From positions 930,001 to 994,000 of the forward strand of contig NZ_AP027731.1 in NCBI RefSeq assembly GCF_030296595.1: a DNA stretch of 64,000 nucleotides. The letters run 5' to 3'. Under the pieces are notes generated by a model. That model worked only from the letters and a program-made list of their open reading frames with translations. It was not told the origin of the DNA and made no database searches. Of the stretch, positions 10,305 to 20,139 are shown piece after piece (the stretch's first letter is position 1; each line of letters starts with the position of its first letter). Both the position numbers and the translations under genes were made by a program. Source of the stretch: Naasia aerilata. GTDB taxonomy: Bacteria; Actinomycetota; Actinomycetes; Actinomycetales; Microbacteriaceae.

Positions 10305-11549
10305 CTACTGCCCGTACTTGTCCTGCAGACCGGCGAGGAGCTCCTTCGACGACGTTGAGCCGTCCGCCACGAGCTGCTGGAATCCCGTCACCAGGTCGTT
10401 GCCGAACTCCGTCGTCTTGATCGGGTAGTCGAGCGATACGCCGGCGGCGAGCACGTCCGCCGTGAAGGCGGCGTACTGGGGCGTCTCGTCCCGGTACTGG
10501 TCCGCGTACTTCGTCATGGCCGGCACGAACCCGAGTTTGGTGCTGAGGACGGCCTCCTGCGAGGTCGTGTCCGTGAGCAATGCGATGACCTTGGCAGCCG
10601 TCTCCGGATCCTTGGCCGCCGCAGAGAGGCTGAACCCGCCGCCGTAGGTCGCGACCACGGGGCTGCCCGCATCGACACCCGGGATGGGCGTGAGTTCGTA
10701 CTTGACGTCCGGCGCCGTGGTGCCCATGAAGCCGATGTACCAAGGGCCCCCGTCGGACGACGCCGCGAGCCCATTGGCCAGCGCCTCACCGTCCCAGGTC
10801 GCGCCCAGCTGCTGTGCTGTCTGGGCGGAGCCGTCCTTGAACAGGCCGAGCAGGAAGTCGAGGCCGGCCTCGTTCTCCTTCGAGTCGATGGTCTTGCCGA
10901 AGTCGTAGCCGCCGCCGGCCGCGAGCATGTACTGCGTGAGGTGGAAGAGGTTATCGAGGAGCACGATGCCCGGCTTGCCCGTGGCGCTCTTCACCTGCCG
11001 CGCGTCGGCGGCAAGGTCGTCGAGTGTCTGCGGGAGGTCCGTGATGCCGGCAGCGCCGAGAACATCGGTGTTGAAGGCATAGGCCGAGTTCTGCAGATAC
11101 GACGGCACCGCGTACAGGCCGTCCTCGATGCGCCAGCCCTCGACCAGCGCCTTGGGGTAGAGGCCGAGGTCGACGTCGGTTCCCTTGATCAGGTCGTCGA
11201 TCGGCTGGATCGCCCCCTCGGTCGCATACTGCGCGATGGGCGCGGAGTTGTCCCACAGGATGATGTCGGGCGCGGTCTTCGCTGCGAACTGCGTCGGCAG
11301 CTGGTTCAGCTGGTCGTCATAGGTCGGGTACACCGCTGTCTTGATCTTCACGTCCAGCTTGTCCTCGACGTGCTTGATGATGGTGGACATATAGGTGTCG
11401 ACGGCACCGCCGCCGGCGTAGCCGATGGTGATCTGGCCGGCTCCTTGACCTCCTGACGAGGGGCCTCCTGACGAGCCGCACCCGGTGAGTGCGGCGGCGA
11501 CGACGGTGAGTGCGGCGAGAGCTCCGCTGGTTCGGCTGATTCGGTTCAT
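10305..11549 (-). CDS. Extracellular carbohydrate-binding lipoprotein of ABC importer 1
   Basis: Solute-binding protein of the family that feeds MalFG-type sugar importers; 414 residues. The N-terminus is a lipoprotein signal with the lipobox LTGC, so Cys24 is the likely lipidated residue, followed by a Gly/Ser-rich linker. The mature part shows typical family features such as APDIILWDN near the ligand cleft. Its position directly before two permeases defines importer 1. The ligand is unknown; the adjacent GH127 gene suggests an arabinose-containing oligosaccharide. Confidence 0.88.
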   Translation of the reverse strand: MNRISRTSGALAALTVVAAALTGCGSSGGPSSGGQGAGQITIGYAGGGAVDTYMSTIIKHVEDKLDVKIKTAVYPTYDDQLNQLPTQFAAKTAPDIILWDNSAPIAQYATEGAIQPIDDLIKGTDVDLGLYPKALVEGWRIEDGLYAVPSYLQNSAYAFNTDVLGAAGITDLPQTLDDLAADARQVKSATGKPGIVLLDNLFHLTQYMLAAGGGYDFGKTIDSKENEAGLDFLLGLFKDGSAQTAQQLGATWDGEALANGLAASSDGGPWYIGFMGTTAPDVKYELTPIPGVDAGSPVVATYGGGFSLSAAAKDPETAAKVIALLTDTTSQEAVLSTKLGFVPAMTKYADQYRDETPQYAAFTADVLAAGVSLDYPIKTTEFGNDLVTGFQQLVADGSTSSKELLAGLQDKYGQ

Positions 11550-11607
11550 GGGGGCCTCCTTGCCCGGGCTGCGATTCTTGGGGACGTGCGGTTCGATCGG
11601 CGACGGG

Positions 11608-13580
11608 CTACTCGGCGCCTACCCCCTTCCTAGAGCTGTCGGAGGAATTGTCGGCCGGGAAGCGGAGCCCGTCCTGCTCGTCGAGCAGCGGGAGCCAGAC
11701 CCGCATCTCGGAGGGCCCGCGCTCGGCCCAGCGGTGGTACGGGATCATCCGCAGGCGGGTGGGCGTCACCTGTGCGACGGCAGCGGGAGGACCGTAGGGC
11801 CATGCCTCGTCCGGATCTTCGGCCTGCATGGCGGCCATCTGGACGCCCCCTCCTCGCGGGAGGGGCTCGCCCCTGCCGGAATGGAGAGGGAGCGGAGATG
11901 CGTCCCTGGCGCCAGGTCGACGGACTCCGCACAGAGCACGAGGGGGCCGGCCTCGACCGCGACCGAGTTCCGGAGGGCATCGATCCTCGGGTCGGGGAGA
12001 GTGATCCGCGGTTCGATCGGCAGGCTCAGGCGCACCACGTCCCCGGAGCGGAACCGGGAGCTCACCTCGGCAGTAGCCCCGAGCACGGGCTGGTCGCCCA
12101 TGCCGGTGTCGAGCGTCGCGCGCCCTCGCGCCCACGAGGGAACGCGCAGGGACAGCGTCCACTCCCGACCCGCGTCGGCCTCGACCGTCACGGCGATGTC
12201 TCCCGACCAGGGGTAGTCGGTGTTCACGCTGAGCCGCACCCGCTCGCCGTCCGGAAGGACGGTGTCGAGAGCACAGGCAGCGTACTGCTGGAGCTGGACG
12301 CCGGCCGTGCTCTTCGTCGCGATGTAGCCGGACAGGCTCGCGACGGTACGGGCCACGTTGGTGGGGCAGCAGGAGACGTCGAACCACGGCGCCCGCTGGC
12401 TCGATGCTGCACGCGGGCTCGGCTCGTCCACCATCGCCTCGATACCGGGGCTGTTGCGCTGGAGCGGGTTCACATAGAAGAACGATGTTCCGGATGCGTC
12501 GGGACTGGTCGCCACCACGTTGAAGAGGGTGCGCTCGATGAGGTCGGCGTACTGCGCCCCACCCTCGGCGAGCAGGAGGCGGTGGCTCAGCATGATGGAG
12601 GCCACTCCCGCGCACGTCTCCGAGTAGGCCCGGTCGGAGGGGAGTTCGAAGTCGTCCCCGAAGGACTCCCCCTCGTGCCGCGATCCCATGCCGCCCGTGA
12701 GGTAGGTGCGATGGGCGACGGTGTTGCGCCACTGCGTCTCGACGGCGGAGAGCAGGTCGTGGTCCCCGTCCTCCACCGCGACGTCCACCGCGCCGGATGC
12801 CAGGTACAGCGCGCGCACTGCGTGGCCTCGGAGCACGTCCGCCTCGCGGACCCGCACGTCATCTTGGAAGTACTCGGGACCCGTCTCTCCCGCGTTCAGA
12901 GTGCCGGTGCCGCGGCGCTCCACGAAGAGCCGCGCCTGGTCCAAGTACCGACGGTTCCCCGTGACGCGGAACAGCTCGGCGAGCGCCGGCTCGATCTCGG
13001 GGTGTCCGTCGATACGCTCGATGCCGCCGGGGCCGAAGGTGTCGCAGATGTGGTCCGCCAGGCGGAGCGCAGCGGCGACGAAGGCGTCGACCCCGTGCGT
13101 GCGGGCGCGGGCGACTGCGGCCTGGATCAGGTGGCCGGCGCAGTACAGCTCGTGCCCCCACTCGAGGTCCGAGTACCGGGGCTGCTGGCCGGGGCCGCCG
13201 AAGCGGGTGTTGAGATATCCGTCGGGCTGCTGGGCAGCGACCACCCGGGCGGATACGTCCTGGAAGGTGCGCTCGACCCACTCGTCTCCGCTGCGCGCAG
13301 ACTCCCAAGCGAGAGCCTCGAGCAGCTTGTAGATCTCCGAGTCCGCGAACTCGCGGCCGGCGCTCGGGGCTTCCACGCCCGAAGCGGCGCGATCGAAGTT
13401 CCCGATCCAGCCGAGGCGCTCCATCCACTTCAGGCAGTGCCGCAGCGTGGCGGTTCCGTTGACCTCCTGGCGGTCGGCCCAGAAGCCGCCGGTGATGGTG
13501 ACGTCCGCGGCGCTCACGGGAAGAAGAGCGCCGCTGCTCGGCAGAACGGTGGCGGCAGGCTGATGGTCGGTCAGGGTCAC
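11608..13580 (-). CDS. GH127-type beta-L-arabinofuranosidase (one frame break)
   Basis: Predicted to release L-arabinofuranose from beta-linked oligosaccharides, such as those of plant hydroxyproline-rich glycoproteins. After repair it has 657 residues, matching family size. The metal site and nucleophile of the family are visible: Glu321 and Cys323 in YSETCAG, and Cys404-Cys405 in DVSCCPTN, corresponding to the Cys3-Glu zinc site of characterised GH127 enzymes. There is no signal peptide, so it should act on imported material. The frame changes at C5 11846-11850, and one added base continues into the C-terminal beta domain ending at 11608. The GTG at 13580 lacks a strong ribosome site. It lies between the two import sets. 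Confidence 0.85.
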
Positions 13581-13629
13581 GGGGTCGTCCGTCCGTTCTG
13601 GGTCAGTGGCTGTGCGCGTCCGACTCGGC

Positions 13630-14445
13630 TCACTTCAGGCTTCCCGCCGTCATGGCCGCCACGATGCGGTCGCTGAGGATGATGTAGATGACTACGGTCG
13701 GCGCCATCCCGATCACAGTCGCGGCGAACGCCAGCGGGTAGTTCGCCGAGTAGGTCGTGAGGAAGTACCGGACGCCCACCTGGATGGTCTGGGCTTCTGT
13801 GTCCTTCGTGAGGATCGCGGCGAACAGCAGCTCGTTGAACGCGGTGATCATCAGGAAGATGGCGGCCGTGATCGCGCCGGGTGAGGCGAGGGGCGCCGCA
13901 ATGCGCACGAACACGGAATTGAAGCCGGCCCCGTCGATCCGCGCCGCCTCGAAGATCTCCGCTGGAGTCGTGTCCATGTAGGTCTTCACGATGAGGAAGC
14001 CGAGCGGGAAGAACAGTCCCGCGTACACGAGGCCCAGGCCGAGGACCGAGTTGTAGAGGCCCATCATGTTGACCAGGAAGAAGATCGGGGTCATCAGAGC
14101 GTTGACCGGCAGCAGGATCCCGAACAGCAGGAAGCCGAACGTCGCCCGGCTGAGCCGGAAGCGGTGCAGCAGCGCGTAGGACGCCATGAGGGAGGCGAGG
14201 ACGATCACGACGGTGGCCAGCACGGCCGCCCCGATGCTGTTGCGCAGGTACAGGTAGAGCGGGTGCGCGTCGAGCGCTGCCGCGTAGTTGTCGAAGCGCC
14301 ATTCGCTGGGGAGACCGAACGGGTTCGCGAAGATGTCCGCCTGCGTCTTGAATGACGACGCTACGAGCCACAGCAGGGGGAGCAGGGTGATGAGCGTGAA
14401 GACCCCGAGGACCACCCACCGGAAGCTCTTGCCGATGATGCTCAT
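13630..14445 (-). CDS. Carbohydrate ABC transporter permease, MalG type (importer 2)
   Basis: Membrane permease of 271 residues with six predicted segments; the EAA loop is seen as FEAARIDGAGFNSVFVRIAAP. Its ATG at 14445 overlaps the stop of the preceding permease as ATGA. Only about 50 bases separate it from the GH127 gene downstream, so co-transcription is likely. It belongs to the second of two import sets in this cluster. Confidence 0.9.
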   Translation of the reverse strand: MSIIGKSFRWVVLGVFTLITLLPLLWLVASSFKTQADIFANPFGLPSEWRFDNYAAALDAHPLYLYLRNSIGAAVLATVVIVLASLMASYALLHRFRLSRATFGFLLFGILLPVNALMTPIFFLVNMMGLYNSVLGLGLVYAGLFFPLGFLIVKTYMDTTPAEIFEAARIDGAGFNSVFVRIAAPLASPGAITAAIFLMITAFNELLFAAILTKDTEAQTIQVGVRYFLTTYSANYPLAFAATVIGMAPTVVIYIILSDRIVAAMTAGSLK

Positions 14446-15392
14446 CGCTCGGTCCTCCTCAGCACCCAGAAGGTGGCCGCGGTCAGGGCGATGCCCAGCA
14501 CGAGGGTGACGACGCCCGCCGCCATGGCAAGCCCGTACTGGTTCGCGGTGAGCATCTGCCGATAGATGTAGAGCGACAGCGTGATGGACGAGTCGGCCGG
14601 CCCGCCGCTCGTCATGATGAACGGGTACTCGAAGCTGCGCAGCGCGTACCCGACGACGAAGAGGACCTGCAGCGCGATGGCGCGGCGGATGAGCGGGATG
14701 GTGATCGACCAGTCCTGTCGCAGCGACGAGGCGCCGTCGAGCTGAGCGGCCTCGTAGTACTCCTGCGGGATGGTCGAGATCTGGGTGAGGAACAGGACCA
14801 TGCCGAAGCCGATGTAGACCACCCACGGGGTCATGGTCACTCCGAGCGCCGTCGACGGATCGAACAGCCAGTTCCGGGTGAGGTTCGAAAGCCCGACGAG
14901 CTTCAGGCCCGAGTTCAGGAGTCCCAGGCTGACGTGGAAGACGAAGTACCACAGCAGGGCGAGGGAGGTCGCGGAGATGATGTTGGGGAGGAACAGGACG
15001 GTGCGGAACACCTTCCATCCCCGCGGCTTCCGGGACACCACGAGCGCGACGAGGATGCAGAGGGGCGTGTGGATCAGCACCCCCACCGCCACCCACAGCA
15101 GCGTGTTCGCGATGGCCTTGAGGAACGCCGGGTCGTTGAACAGCCGCACGTAGTTGTCGAACCCGATCCAGGCCGGCACGCCGACCCCGGACCACTGGGT
15201 CCCGCTGAGAGCGATCACCACGAGCGTCGGCACGGCGAGGAACACGGTGACGAGGGCCAGGGCCGGGAGCAGGTAGAGCAGCACGCTCCAGCCGTGCCCG
15301 CCCTTGCGGACGGTGCGGGGTCGTGGGAGCGTCGCAGCGCTCGTCACCGCTGCGGCCGGCGGAGCGGCGACGCCGGGACTTGTGGTCGTCAT
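14442..15392 (-). CDS. Carbohydrate ABC transporter permease, MalF type (importer 2)
   Basis: Partner permease with an N-terminal Ala/Pro-rich cytoplasmic extension before the first membrane segment (WSVLLYLLPALALVTVFLAV) and the EAA loop YYEAAQLDGASSLRQDWSIT. The ATG at 15392 is chosen because it follows a strong ribosome site, GAGGAGGT, five bases upstream. It lies 90 bases downstream of its binding-protein gene and overlaps its partner by four bases. Confidence 0.9.
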   Translation of the reverse strand: MTTTSPGVAAPPAAAVTSAATLPRPRTVRKGGHGWSVLLYLLPALALVTVFLAVPTLVVIALSGTQWSGVGVPAWIGFDNYVRLFNDPAFLKAIANTLLWVAVGVLIHTPLCILVALVVSRKPRGWKVFRTVLFLPNIISATSLALLWYFVFHVSLGLLNSGLKLVGLSNLTRNWLFDPSTALGVTMTPWVVYIGFGMVLFLTQISTIPQEYYEAAQLDGASSLRQDWSITIPLIRRAIALQVLFVVGYALRSFEYPFIMTSGGPADSSITLSLYIYRQMLTANQYGLAMAAGVVTLVLGIALTAATFWVLRRTER

Positions 15393-15482
15393 GGCACCTC
15401 CTCGGTGCGTGGTCGGTCGGTGGGGGCCGAAGAGGAAGGGAGGATGGCCGGGCACAGGAGACCCGGCCATCCGGTCTATCCC

Positions 15483-16784
15483 CTACTGGGCGTTCGCGGC
15501 CTGGAGCTTGGTCGCGAACTGCTCGGGCGTCGTCTGACCGAGCGCCAGCGACTCGAGCAGGCTCGGCAGCTGGGCCTGGGCATCGGTGGTGATGCCGCGG
15601 GCCATCTGGACGATCGCGGCCGGAGCGGCGTTCGAGATGTCGAGGACCTCCGCCATCTGGCAGGAGGCCTTCTCCTTGTCCGCGTCCGAGAGCTCCGTCT
15701 GCACGGCCATGGGGTACTCGCCCTCGACCGCCATCTTCACGGCGCTGTCGTTGGAGGTGAAGAACTTCATCCAGGCGACGACCGCCGCCTCCTTCTTCTT
15801 GTCCGTCTGCTTCGCAGCACCCCACACGTTGAGCGAGTCGGTGACGGTGTAGCCGGGGTCGATCTCACCGTTGTCGAACGTGGGTGCCGCCGCGACGCCG
15901 ATGCTGCAGGCGTCCTTCACCGTGCTCTGGATCGAGCTGATGAGCCACGGTCCGTCAATGATGGACGCGGACTGGCCATTGAGGAAGTTGCTCGAGCTGG
16001 CGGCGTAGTTGCCGCCCACCGCGTCCGGCGTCGAGAGGGCGAGGAGACGCTTGGTGTAGTCGGCCGCCTTGACGATGGCCGGGTTGTCGAGGTCCGAGCC
16101 GGGTGCGTAGACGTCCGCGCCGCCTTCCGCAGTGGCGAGGTAGCTGAACGCGTTCATGGTGTGCCACGAGTCGTCCGCGGTCATGAGCGAGATCGCGCCG
16201 ACACCGGAGTCCTTCAGCTTCTGCGCGTCGGCGAGGTACTCGTCCCACGTGGCGGGGAAGGCGTCGATGCCCGCCTTCTTGAACAGGTCCTTGTTGTAGT
16301 AGAAGAGCGTCGGCGCCTGGTCGCCGGGAATCCCGATCAGCTGGCCGTCGATGGTCAGGGCGTCGAGGTTGTCCTGCTTGAAGCGGGCCTTCCAGTCGGC
16401 GTCGTCTTCCAGAGCGCTGGACCAGTCCATGAGGGCGCCCGACTTCTCTCGCGAGAGGTCGGTCGGGTTGTAGTTGTAGAGGAACACGTCGGGCGCGCTG
16501 CCTGCGCTGATGGAGGAGCGGATCTGCTGCTGCAGCGTCGGCCAGTCGGGCTGCGCCTTGGAGACGACCGTGTAGTCGCCCTTGTGCTCGGAGTTGAACT
16601 GCTTGATGAGCTCGTCGAGCACCTTTCCGCGGGTGACGTCGGAGGTGAAGTTCGAGAGGATCTCGATCTCCGTGCCGGAGCCCGAGCCGGAGCCGGACCC
16701 GCCTGCCGGCACTGCGCTGTTGCAACCGGCGAGGAGCGCGACCGCGGCGGTGATCCCGAGCACGGCGAATGCGTTCTTCTTCAT
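15483..16784 (-). CDS. Extracellular carbohydrate-binding lipoprotein of ABC importer 2
   Basis: Solute-binding lipoprotein starting MKKNAFAVLG with lipobox LLAGC, so Cys21 is the predicted lipidation site, then a Gly/Ser linker. Mature landmarks include FYYNKDLFKKAGI and YNPTDLSREKSG, usual for this family. Two starts are possible: ATG 16784, with AAGG five bases upstream, and ATG 16796, which overlaps the stop of the previous gene as ATGA; I prefer 16784. It is only distantly like the importer 1 binding protein, so the two importers probably take different oligosaccharides. Confidence 0.88.
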   Translation of the reverse strand: MKKNAFAVLGITAAVALLAGCNSAVPAGGSGSGSGSGTEIEILSNFTSDVTRGKVLDELIKQFNSEHKGDYTVVSKAQPDWPTLQQQIRSSISAGSAPDVFLYNYNPTDLSREKSGALMDWSSALEDDADWKARFKQDNLDALTIDGQLIGIPGDQAPTLFYYNKDLFKKAGIDAFPATWDEYLADAQKLKDSGVGAISLMTADDSWHTMNAFSYLATAEGGADVYAPGSDLDNPAIVKAADYTKRLLALSTPDAVGGNYAASSSNFLNGQSASIIDGPWLISSIQSTVKDACSIGVAAAPTFDNGEIDPGYTVTDSLNVWGAAKQTDKKKEAAVVAWMKFFTSNDSAVKMAVEGEYPMAVQTELSDADKEKASCQMAEVLDISNAAPAAIVQMARGITTDAQAQLPSLLESLALGQTTPEQFATKLQAANAQ

Positions 16785-16792
16785 GATTCCCT

Positions 16793-18959
16793 TCATTGGG
16801 GTGATGTGGTGGAGAGGTGGCTGTTGGTGAGGGAGGTCGAGTCGACGGCCGCGAGGTACTCGCCGAGGCCATAGGTGCCGGCGGTGTAGGGCCAGCCGAG
16901 GCCGCCCCAGGTGTCGCCCTTGCCGATCAGGCCCTCGTCGACGCCCTGCGGACAGAAGGAGATCCCCTCGGGCTGCATGCCGACATCGGCGTACCCGTGG
17001 GTTCGCCCGGGGGTCGCGAGCATCTGGAGGGACGATGCCGCGATGAGCTCGGCCACTCGCACGAAGCGGTCGATGCCGAGACGCACGCCCAGCCGATGCA
17101 GGTCGGCCACGTAGAAGAGCGAGTAGATGTCGGTGACGCCCACGCCCCATACGCTGTTGATGCCGCCCCAGCCCACCGAACGGGCTCGGGCGCGGCCGAG
17201 GGGGTCCCCGGCACATTGGGCACGTTCTGCAGGGAGTGCCAGGTGATCGCGACCTCCGCCGCCTCGCGGGCGCCGTCGACGAGGTCTCCGGGGTCCGTGT
17301 CCACCTCCGCCGCCGCCAGGAGGGCCCGCATGGCGATGAACGCGGCCTCTTTGTCCACGAGGTTGGGATTGTCGAGGGTTCCGCCTCGGTACTCGGCCCG
17401 GCGCACATGGTTCTCGAGCACGAACGAAGCCCCTGCGCGTGCGGCGGCGGCGAAGGCACTCGCCTCGGCCCCCGCCTCCTCGGCGAGGGCCACGAGGAAC
17501 GGGACGACGGTGCCCGTCGCGCTCTTGCCCGAGTGATCGCGCTCGCCGAACCAGTCGCCGCCGACGAGGGGCTCCCCTCGGGCGAGTAGGCGCGGTACCA
17601 GGAACCGTCGCCCTCCTGGACGCGGACGAAGAAGCGGCCGAGCCGCAGAGCGGCCTCGCGCCAAGCGCCGACGTCCCCGCCGCGATCCCGATGCAGGGCG
17701 ATGTTGAGCAGCAGGTCGCCGCCGGCCTCCGCCATCATCCTCGTGTAGGTTCCCGGCAGGTCCGAGCGTCCCAGGTAGTGCATGACGGGGCCGCTGGGAT
17801 CCCCGCACGCGAACACCGGGCGGCCCTCCCGAACATTCCACAGGGTGTGGACCCAGCCCGACGGCGTCGCCATGCGCTCGACGAAGGAGTCGACGACTGC
17901 GCGCGAGCGGTCCATCCACTCGGAGTCCCGGCCGGCCAGGAGGGCCGCCAGATTCAGCTGCCGCCCGGTGAAGCCGTACTCGATGATGTCGCGGGCATTT
18001 CCCATGGCGTGGTCCGCGAACGAGGCGCCGAACGCCTTGGCTGTCGAGGGGTAGCCCCGCTCCGGGTCGAAGTTGAGGACGAAGGCTGCGAACCCAGACG
18101 GGTCCCGGACCCAGGTGCGTGACGCTGAGTCGAGCCGGAGATCGATCGACTCTGCCAGCGACACCGGGGCTTCGGTGGGCACGGGCGCCGCAAGGTCGAG
18201 CGTCTCCTGGAAGGCGGCGGTGACGGCGTCGACGTAGCGCTCGGCTTTCGCGAAGCCGACGCGGTAGCGCGCCACGAACTCCAGGCCGTTCTCCGGAACC
18301 GGCAGGTAGGCCCGTGCAGGAGATCCTGCGGCGTCCAGCATGGCGCTCCTGGCACCCTCGCGATACGGCAGAGTCGCGATCAGCCTGTCGATACCGGGCA
18401 CGAAGCCGACGGCACCCAGGTCCGTCTGGTGGAGGAAGTCGTGCTGGCCCCTCGCTCGCTGTGCGCCTCGGTCCACCGTTGCGGTGCCGACGCGGGCCAG
18501 CCACGTGACGACCCCGGTGCTCTCCGCCCACCGCCCGACGACGGGGTAGGCGAGACGCGAGTCCGCGAACGTCCGCTCCACCCCTTCCTGCCACTGCTCC
18601 GGCGAGTAGACCATGCCGGGGGCGAAGAATCGGCCCGCAGGCGCGGCCTGGAGGTCCAAAGCCGACTCGAGGCGCGCCCCGGCGCCGGGAGAAGAGGCGG
18701 TGAGGCGGACACGCCGTTCCAGAGTTCCGTCTTGCTCGTCCCAGGTCTCGTGGATCGCGGCCGTCACGACGCCGAGGCTGAGACCCCATTCGGTGGTTAC
18801 GCGGGAGCCGACCCGCCGGCTCCCTCGTGGCCGGAAGTCGCCCACCTCGCCGGATAGCAGGACGAGCCGAGGCGCCGAAACAGTGACCGAAACGGGGAGA
18901 TCTGACGCGGCCACGACCGCTTCGCCGCTGTCTAGGGCCATCGCCACGGAGATCGTCAT
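16793..18959 (-). CDS. Putative (alpha/alpha)6-type carbohydrate-active enzyme, paralogue 2 (two frame breaks)
   Basis: First gene of the minus-strand cluster; 722 residues after repair, without a signal peptide. The N-terminal part is beta-rich, and the rest resembles helical-barrel sugar enzymes, with the landmarks YRGGTLDNPNLVDKEAA, WHSLQNVPNVP and WGGINSVWGVGVTDIYS. It is paralogous to the gene at 6325-8439. The frame changes at C4 17574-17577 and G5 17200-17204, each cured by one added base. In the raw sequence the first frame rejoins the following binding-protein gene and gives a false 1158-codon fusion. The product family is unassigned. Start ATG 18959 faces the LacI promoter. Confidence 0.6.
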
Positions 18960-18998
18960 GCGAATGGGCTCCCTTGCCAGGTCTCAGCGAAAACTACC

Positions 18999-19010
18999 GA
19001 AAGGCTTTTC
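18999..19010. promoter_or_regulatory. Candidate LacI-family operator
   Basis: In the 129-base gap between the divergent cluster and the LacI gene lies GAAAGGCTTTTC, an imperfect palindrome with GAAA/TTTC arms, extended as ACCGAAAGG-CTTTTCAG. It sits 40 bases before the first cluster gene and 79 before the regulator. Position and symmetry suit a LacI-type site; binding is inferred. Confidence 0.4.
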
Positions 19011-19088
19011 AGCAAGATAGAGTGGATCCTGGCCGGAGGTCAATCCGGCACACCGAGTTGGGGCGCTGGCGAAGAGCCCGGGGGACGG

Positions 19089-20120
19089 ATGAGCGCAGAA
19101 GACGCCCCGTCGCGGCCCCGCACTGCGACCCTCAGCGATGTCGCTCGAGCTGCGGGAGTCTCGATCGCCACGGCATCCAAGGCTCTGAATGGCCGAGATC
19201 AGGTGAAGGCGGAGACGCGTGACCGCGTCCTGCGGGCAGCGGAGCGACTCTCCTTCTTCCCCAACGCGCTCGCGAAAGGGCTGCTCGCAGGTCGAACGGG
19301 AACGGTTGGACTCCTCACCTCCGACCTGGAGGGCCGGTTCTCCATCCCGATCCTCATGGGGGCGGAGGACGCCTTCGGCGCCGGCAAGATGTCGGTCTTC
19401 CTCTGTGATGCCCGGGGTGATGCCATCCGCGAGCAGCACCACGTGCAGGCCCTGCTGTCCCGCCGCGTGGACGGGCTCATCGTGGTCGGGTCCAGCACGA
19501 ACCCCCGGACGTCCCTCGGCTCCGACCTGCCTGTGCCAGTGGTCTACGTATACGGTCCCTCCGAGGATCCCGCGGACCTGTCGATCATCACCGACAACGT
19601 CGACGCCGGCAGGCAGGCGGTCGACCACCTCATCGCCACCGGCCGCCGGCGCATCGCGCACATCTCGGGGGATGTCTCCTACTCGGCGGCCCGCGACCGG
19701 GCCGAGGGAGTGACCACAGCACTGACCGAAGCGGGACTGCCTCTTTCGGGCGAGCGAGTGATGTTCGGCTCGTGGAGCGAGAGCTGGGGCCGTGGCGCCA
19801 CGCGGCTGCTGCTCGAGCGCGCGCCCGACACCGACGCCATCGTCGCGGGAAGCGACCAGATCGCGCGAGGCGTCATGGACGCCCTCCACGAACGCCGCGT
19901 CGACATCCCGGAGGACATCGCGGTGATCGGCTTCGACAACTGGGCCGTCCTCGCCACCAACTCCCGCCCGCAGTTGACGAGCGTCGACCTGCGACTCGAG
20001 GAGCTCGGGCGACTGGCAGCTCAGCGGCTCTTCGAGGCGATGGACGGCGATGTGCGCCACGGCGTGGAGAGTCTGCGCTCCCGTGTGGTCACCAGGGGCT
20101 CGACCACTCCTTCGCACTGA
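19089..20120 (+). CDS. LacI-family transcriptional regulator of the carbohydrate cluster
   Basis: Sugar-responsive DNA-binding repressor of 343 residues. The N-terminal helix-turn-helix is clear (TLSDVARAAGVSIATASKA, about residues 14-32), with the hinge helix after it (ALAKGLLAGRTGTVGL). The rest is a periplasmic-binding-protein-like effector domain with the C-terminal landmark VIGFDNWAVL. It is divergent from the import/hydrolase cluster and is the obvious local regulator. The effector is probably a sugar released by the cluster enzymes. Confidence 0.9.
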   Translation: MSAEDAPSRPRTATLSDVARAAGVSIATASKALNGRDQVKAETRDRVLRAAERLSFFPNALAKGLLAGRTGTVGLLTSDLEGRFSIPILMGAEDAFGAGKMSVFLCDARGDAIREQHHVQALLSRRVDGLIVVGSSTNPRTSLGSDLPVPVVYVYGPSEDPADLSIITDNVDAGRQAVDHLIATGRRRIAHISGDVSYSAARDRAEGVTTALTEAGLPLSGERVMFGSWSESWGRGATRLLLERAPDTDAIVAGSDQIARGVMDALHERRVDIPEDIAVIGFDNWAVLATNSRPQLTSVDLRLEELGRLAAQRLFEAMDGDVRHGVESLRSRVVTRGSTTPSH

Positions 20121-20139
20121 CCTCTTGTAGCGTCGAGGA

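Noticed and set aside
14934-16874. Plus-strand open frames opposite the permease and binding-protein genes
   Set aside because: They lie wholly over well-supported minus-strand genes, lack recognisable domains and have shadow-like composition.
15483-18959. Hydrolase fused to a sugar-binding protein, 1158 codons
   Set aside because: The middle section is out of frame; two repaired runs give a complete hydrolase ending at 16793, and the binding protein has its own lipoprotein signal.
6325-18959. A decaying, pseudogenised carbohydrate cluster
   Set aside because: The same kind of break occurs in essential housekeeping genes (folE, tilS, panC), all in one direction, so decay is not the simplest reading.
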